From an uncultured Lachnospiraceae bacterium (GTDB lineage Bacteria; Bacillota; Clostridia; Lachnospirales; Lachnospiraceae), in contig CACZBD010000003.1 in assembly GCA_902779305.1 (NCBI GenBank), forward strand, positions 62,001-126,000: a stretch of 64,000 bases of DNA, read 5' to 3'. Position 1 is the first letter of the stretch. Every line of letters starts with the position of its first letter. The position numbers and the translations under genes were made by a program. Positions 60,364 to 64,000 of this stretch are shown piece by piece. The notes beneath the pieces were generated by a model. The model searched no databases. It saw only the letters and a list, made by a program, of their open reading frames with translations, and was not told the origin of the DNA.

Positions 60364-62121
60364 ATGGATAACAAAAAGAAGAAAATCAGCATCGTCGCAT
60401 CGATGATGGCTGCCGGCCTGCTCCTTGCCGGACTGCTCATTGCCAGCCTCATATTCTTCAGCCTCCAGATGAACTATGTATCGCAGGAATCCGAAGAGCT
60501 GTACTATGAGCACCTCTACACGATCAGTTCCGATCTGATCAACGCCGACAGGGATTTCTACCAGTCTATGCTGGCGGCATTGCAGTATCATGACGTTTCC
60601 ATGATGCCTGCGGACATCCCGGCGGAACAGCTCGCCGAGCTGAGTGACGGGTATTACAGCGATTACGCAGACAACAAACAGCAGGTCCTTGACCGCGTTA
60701 AGGAAGCCCATGACATCGCAAGCACGGAGCCTTCCCTCTACACCGGGACCATCCTGGAAACGGACAACTTCGATAAGCTCTACAACACCTTTATGGATAA
60801 CTACAATGCATGGGACAGCATCTATGATGTGAAGAGCGGCAGCGGCGATTATACGCTGTTTATCCAGAATTTCGAAACCGCAAGAGCATCGCTCTCCGAA
60901 ATGACGGATATCACCGAAGAATGGGCGAAAACAGAAAAAGCAAAGAACGAAGCCAGCATCAAAGCCGGGATCACCGGCAGTGCGGTCATCTTCGGGATCA
61001 TCACAGTGGTCGTTCTTGCCGGAGCGATCCTGATCCTTCATAAGATGCGCATCAGCATTTCCTATATGGTGAAGGCAGTCAACAACATGGCCGGCGGTGA
61101 TTTTGTCACCGAAGTCAAAACGGAAAGCATGTTCAGAGAATTCTATGACGTGGAAGCATCCATGGACGGCATGCGCAGCCAGCTCAAAAATTCCCTGCTG
61201 GATGTAGTCTCCTGTGCAGATTCCGTAAACAGCAAGGCCGACAATGCCAAGAACAGTATCGCAAATTCCGAAGAAAATACAAGCAACATCACACTTGCGG
61301 TCAACGAACTTGCGCAGGGCGCGATGTCCATGGCGGAGGATGTGCAGGTTACGGCCGGCATAACCCAGGAGATCGGCGACAGCATCGATCAGGTTCAGTC
61401 CGTTGCGGAAAACAATCTCGAAAAAGTCGATGCTTTGTATAATGAGTCCATCGCACTTCAGAAGCAGTTGAAAGAAATCCGTGATGCGGATGAGCAGACC
61501 AATGCCAAAGCCGGCCAGGTTGCCGATTCCGTCGGAAAGACCGCCGAGGTGGTCGAAGAGATCAGCAAAGCTGCCGAAGGCATTATCTCCATTGCCAGCC
61601 AGACAAATCTGCTTGCGCTGAACGCTTCCATTGAGGCTGCAAGAGCCGGTGAAGCAGGCAGAGGATTCGCAGTCGTTGCGGACAACATCAAAGGCCTTGC
61701 GGAAGAGTCCAACCAGATGGCAGGCGAGATCACACAGATGCTCAGCACCATCAACCAGTATTCCAATGAGAACCGGAATCTGACAAACAGCATCAAGGAT
61801 GCGACCACAAGCGAAGTGGAAGCACTCGAAAACATGAGTGTCGCGTTTGACAAGATGCTGCAGCTGCTGAACGAAACCGAAAATGGCAACAAAGAGATCG
61901 CTTCTTTGGTAGACTCCATGACAAGCGGCAAAGAAAAGATCATGGCTTCCGTCGAATCACTCTCCAGCATTTCCGAAGAATACGCGGCTTCCACGCAGGA
62001 GACCAGCGCTTCGATCACACAGCTGAATGCCAATATGACGGATGTCGTCGGCGATGCGGATGAACTGTCCGAGATCTCCGCGCAGCTGAAAGAAAACGTT
62101 GCATTCTTCAAGGTGGATTAA
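60364..62121 (+). CDS. Methyl-accepting chemotaxis protein
   Basis: A 585-aa receptor. First span 12-33, a ligand domain of about 160 residues (34-195) of helical four-helix-bundle type, second span about 200-222, HAMP about 222-275, then the signalling coil. The kinase-contact tip reads [30 protein letters not shown] and [13 protein letters not shown]. The ligand domain has no motif I can assign. No CheR/CheB-binding tail at the C-terminus. AAAGGA RBS. Confidence 0.95.
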   Translation: MDNKKKKISIVASMMAAGLLLAGLLIASLIFFSLQMNYVSQESEELYYEHLYTISSDLINADRDFYQSMLAALQYHDVSMMPADIPAEQLAELSDGYYSDYADNKQQVLDRVKEAHDIASTEPSLYTGTILETDNFDKLYNTFMDNYNAWDSIYDVKSGSGDYTLFIQNFETARASLSEMTDITEEWAKTEKAKNEASIKAGITGSAVIFGIITVVVLAGAILILHKMRISISYMVKAVNNMAGGDFVTEVKTESMFREFYDVEASMDGMRSQLKNSLLDVVSCADSVNSKADNAKNSIANSEENTSNITLAVNELAQGAMSMAEDVQVTAGITQEIGDSIDQVQSVAENNLEKVDALYNESIALQKQLKEIRDADEQTNAKAGQVADSVGKTAEVVEEISKAAEGIISIASQTNLLALNASIEAARAGEAGRGFAVVADNIKGLAEESNQMAGEITQMLSTINQYSNENRNLTNSIKDATTSEVEALENMSVAFDKMLQLLNETENGNKEIASLVDSMTSGKEKIMASVESLSSISEEYAASTQETSASITQLNANMTDVVGDADELSEISAQLKENVAFFKVD

Positions 62122-62170
62122 GTTAGATTTACCGGATGTAAACCCGATCAACCTGATCTTTCATAAACAA

Positions 62171-62198
62171 AACGGGAGTGGATCGTTCCGCTCCCGTT
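62171..62198 (+). terminator. Terminator of the chemoreceptor gene
   Basis: AACGGGAG/CTCCCGTT stem, loop with further partial pairing, then TCTTTCT on the plus strand. Confidence 0.75.
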
Positions 62199-62225
62199 CT
62201 TTCTGTCCAAAAAGGAATATTCGGT

Positions 62226-62254
62226 TTGCATGTTCCGGCCTCAGATAGTAATAT
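62226..62254 (+). promoter_or_regulatory. Promoter of the small zinc-ribbon gene
   Basis: TTGCAT (62226-62231), 17 bases, TAATAT (62249-62254), about 50 bases ahead of the start codon. Confidence 0.55.
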
Positions 62255-62304
62255 ATTCACAGACAGTTACTCACCCGGATCAGACATGAAATGGAGGAAT
62301 GACC

Positions 62305-62901
62305 ATGGTTTGCACTTACTGTGGCACAACGATTGAAAACGGTATGACTTTCTGCAGCAACTGCGGAAACAGGATCAACATGCAGCCCGCAGCTGCCCCC
62401 GCGCGAAAAATTGCGCCGCCCCAAAATGATCTGAATCCGGATCCGCCGGTCTTACTGTATCATGTAAGACCTGCAAGATTTGTATGGGGCGCGATCCTTC
62501 TTGTTGTCGCGATCGTTGTGTTCTCCGTATCCATGTTGCCCTATCTGATGGCAACCTCATCCGGCTTTAACGAAGCAGAAGCCGCTCCGTTTCTGCTACT
62601 CCCTCTGATCCTCTGTACGCTTCCTCTTCTGATCGGCTCGCTTTTGCTCATCTTCGGTTTTGTTAATGTTTCCAAAGTGAAACGCTTAAACCGGGAAATC
62701 CTCTCAAGAGGCGCCTATGCAAAGGGGACCTGCTACAGATGCGGCGCAGGGATCAATGTACACATTTCGAAATTCCAACGGCACGGCAGATTTCCGAAAG
62801 GTTTTATTTACTGCCCCGGATGCCGGATCCCGCTCACCATAGAACGGTTCACCGTTACCACATCCGCAAACGATATTCCCAAGGATCAGATGATGTACTG
62901 A
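62305..62901 (+). CDS. Zinc-ribbon membrane protein with two Cys4 modules
   Basis: A 198-aa protein. N-terminal zinc ribbon Cys3, Cys6, Cys17, Cys20 (VCTYCG, FCSNCGN). Two spans at about 52-75 and 90-118. A second CxxC...CxxC module is at about 143-172 (CYRCGAG, YCPGCRIP). Start chosen at the ATG with GGAGG 7 bases upstream; the earlier ATG at 62299 is too close. Its stop TGA directly abuts the stop of the convergent flagellin gene. Confidence 0.8.
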   Translation: MVCTYCGTTIENGMTFCSNCGNRINMQPAAAPARKIAPPQNDLNPDPPVLLYHVRPARFVWGAILLVVAIVVFSVSMLPYLMATSSGFNEAEAAPFLLLPLILCTLPLLIGSLLLIFGFVNVSKVKRLNREILSRGAYAKGTCYRCGAGINVHISKFQRHGRFPKGFIYCPGCRIPLTIERFTVTTSANDIPKDQMMY

Positions 62902-64000
62902 TCACTGCAACAGCTGCAGCGCCAGACTGTTATCCTGATTGGCCTGTGCCAGCATAGCCTGCCCTGCCTGTTTCAGGATCTCCAGTTTGGTATGTTCCAT
63001 CATCGCGGACACCATATCCGTATCCCGGATCCTGCTTTCTGCCGCCTGCATGTTCTCGGAAGTGTTGTTGTTTCTGTTGATCACATGCTCGATCGCATTC
63101 TGGCTCGCGCCGAAATAGGAACGCACCTCGGAAACCCTGTCAAGCGCACCCTGTACCCTGTTCAATGCTTTTCCCGCATATTTGATCTTCGAGATCGTTA
63201 CGGTATTGATCCCCAGGAACGCAGTGCTCATGGGCGGCCTTTCCAATTCTTTATTGTCATCGAGAACCGAGCTGAACTGCAGCCGGATCGATCTTTCCTC
63301 ATTCTCTCCGCTGTATTCGTTAAAGAACAGACTTCCTCTTGCAGTTCCGGAAAGGTCCGTGATCGGATGATTCCCCATTTTCTTGTGGGACAGCCTGAGC
63401 ACTCCGTCCTCCGTCCGTTCTGCCTTTACAGGCGCATTCTGCTCGGCCAGTAAATCGTTCAGCGCATGAAGGATCTCCTGCCCGGTATATTTTCCCGCAG
63501 GGATCTCTACGGTATAAGTCTGATCGTCCGTTGTAAAGGAAAGCGTATTCTTCCCTTCCTCGATCGTAATGCCCTGATCGATGTCCTTCACGCCCTCGAC
63601 ATACGCCGGCACCAGTTCCCCTGTAGTCTGGTAGAACACGCTGAACGCGGCATTTCCGCCAATCCCGTCGATCGTGTACTGCCCGGCGGAAGGCAGCGGC
63701 AGAGAGTTGGACAGTTTAAATGTCAGTACCTTGTCATTCTCCACACCCGCGACATTTGCGTTCGTTCCGCCGATCTTTACTTCGATCAGATTCGCCGAAA
63801 GCCCCTGTGCGGTCAGCTGTTCGTTCAGCTTTCCCTGGATCATCCGGGCAAGCGCATCCCCCTGATAGGTCCCCTCATCCAGTTTCATGGAAAAGGTCTT
63901 GTTCTGCGCATGTCCTCCCGCGTCCGTATAGGCAAAATCAAGGGTCAGCGTATCGTTGATATCTTCCTTGAGCGTGACGGGCTTATCCTTCACATTGCGC
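62902..64000 (-). CDS. Flagellin, C-terminal 366 residues (cut by right edge)
   Basis: The 3' end of a flagellin gene; the frame is open to the window edge, so the N-terminal domains are missing. The last about 85 residues are the conserved flagellin C-terminal domain (LDRVSEVRSYFGASQNAIEH, RDTDMVSAMMEHTKLEILKQ, QAMLAQANQ). The preceding about 280 residues are a beta-rich middle domain with repeated EIxxG(K)YTGxEI-type units (two copies: TYQGDALARMIQ and KYTGQEILHALN), larger than in minimal flagellins. The adjacent stop codons leave no room for an intergenic terminator. Confidence 0.92.
   Translation of the reverse strand, partial: RNVKDKPVTLKEDINDTLTLDFAYTDAGGHAQNKTFSMKLDEGTYQGDALARMIQGKLNEQLTAQGLSANLIEVKIGGTNANVAGVENDKVLTFKLSNSLPLPSAGQYTIDGIGGNAAFSVFYQTTGELVPAYVEGVKDIDQGITIEEGKNTLSFTTDDQTYTVEIPAGKYTGQEILHALNDLLAEQNAPVKAERTEDGVLRLSHKKMGNHPITDLSGTARGSLFFNEYSGENEERSIRLQFSSVLDDNKELERPPMSTAFLGINTVTISKIKYAGKALNRVQGALDRVSEVRSYFGASQNAIEHVINRNNNTSENMQAAESRIRDTDMVSAMMEHTKLEILKQAGQAMLAQANQDNSLALQLLQ

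Overview
The window reads as chromosomal DNA of a motile, anaerobic Firmicute, most likely a Lachnospiraceae-type Clostridium with roughly 50% GC. The basis is family content: NHLM-type peptide export ABC transporters, a Trp T-box leader, FakA/DegV/PlsY lipid enzymes, PadR-DUF1700-DUF4097 and DUF2975-XRE gene pairs, YARHG and zinc-ribbon membrane proteins, a chemoreceptor and a flagellin, plus AGGAGG-type ribosome sites throughout. I see no rRNA, tRNA, CRISPR array, transposase, integrase or phage gene. Taxonomy is inference.

Layout. 1-8.3 kb (minus): the start of an HlyD-type adaptor, then an export locus (short NHLM HlyD-like protein, C39-peptidase ABC transporter, second NHLM ABC transporter) followed by an ECF sigma factor, a membrane-anchored bactofilin-like protein and an unknown protein. 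8.4-9.7 kb (plus): a GH13 alpha-amylase-family enzyme. 9.7-17.2 kb (minus): DegV, FakA, PlsY and a giant double-activase protein. 17.3-19.1 kb: an OmpR-type two-component pair whose promoter shares a 16-base element with the DegV operon promoter. 19.3-26.8 kb: lipoproteins, a zinc-ribbon membrane protein, an MBL hydrolase, a 2-hydroxyacid dehydrogenase and a YARHG lipoprotein. 27-28.8 kb: a TrpB-like enzyme under a tryptophan T-box. 28.8-32.6 kb: membrane protein, metallophosphoesterase lipoprotein, PHP phosphatase and redoxin lipoprotein. 32.7-47.5 kb: two giant secreted paralogues (1792 and 1724 aa) flanking an XRE/DUF2975 pair and a VanX-like/radical SAM/membrane protein operon. 47.6-51.9 kb: PadR-DUF1700-DUF4097 and a divergent Gln-rich zinc-ribbon membrane protein.

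51.9-59.5 kb holds the best candidate for an undescribed system. It is a tight six-gene minus-strand operon from one promoter: two zinc-ribbon membrane proteins (one with a PH-like segment), a Cys-rich DUF2225-like protein, a 754-aa three-part protein (Gly/Ala beta-like repeats, charged helical middle, Pro-rich 18-residue repeats), a soluble VirD4/TraG-like ATPase and an acidic 155-aa protein. No other conjugation or type IV secretion gene is in the window. 59.6-64 kb: a small secreted helical protein, a methyl-accepting chemotaxis protein, another zinc-ribbon membrane protein and a flagellin cut by the window edge.

The genes point to envelope work: export of peptides and proteins, exogenous fatty-acid use, surface proteins, motility, and several small regulatory circuits with visible operators. 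All functions are inferred from sequence reading only; no database search was run.
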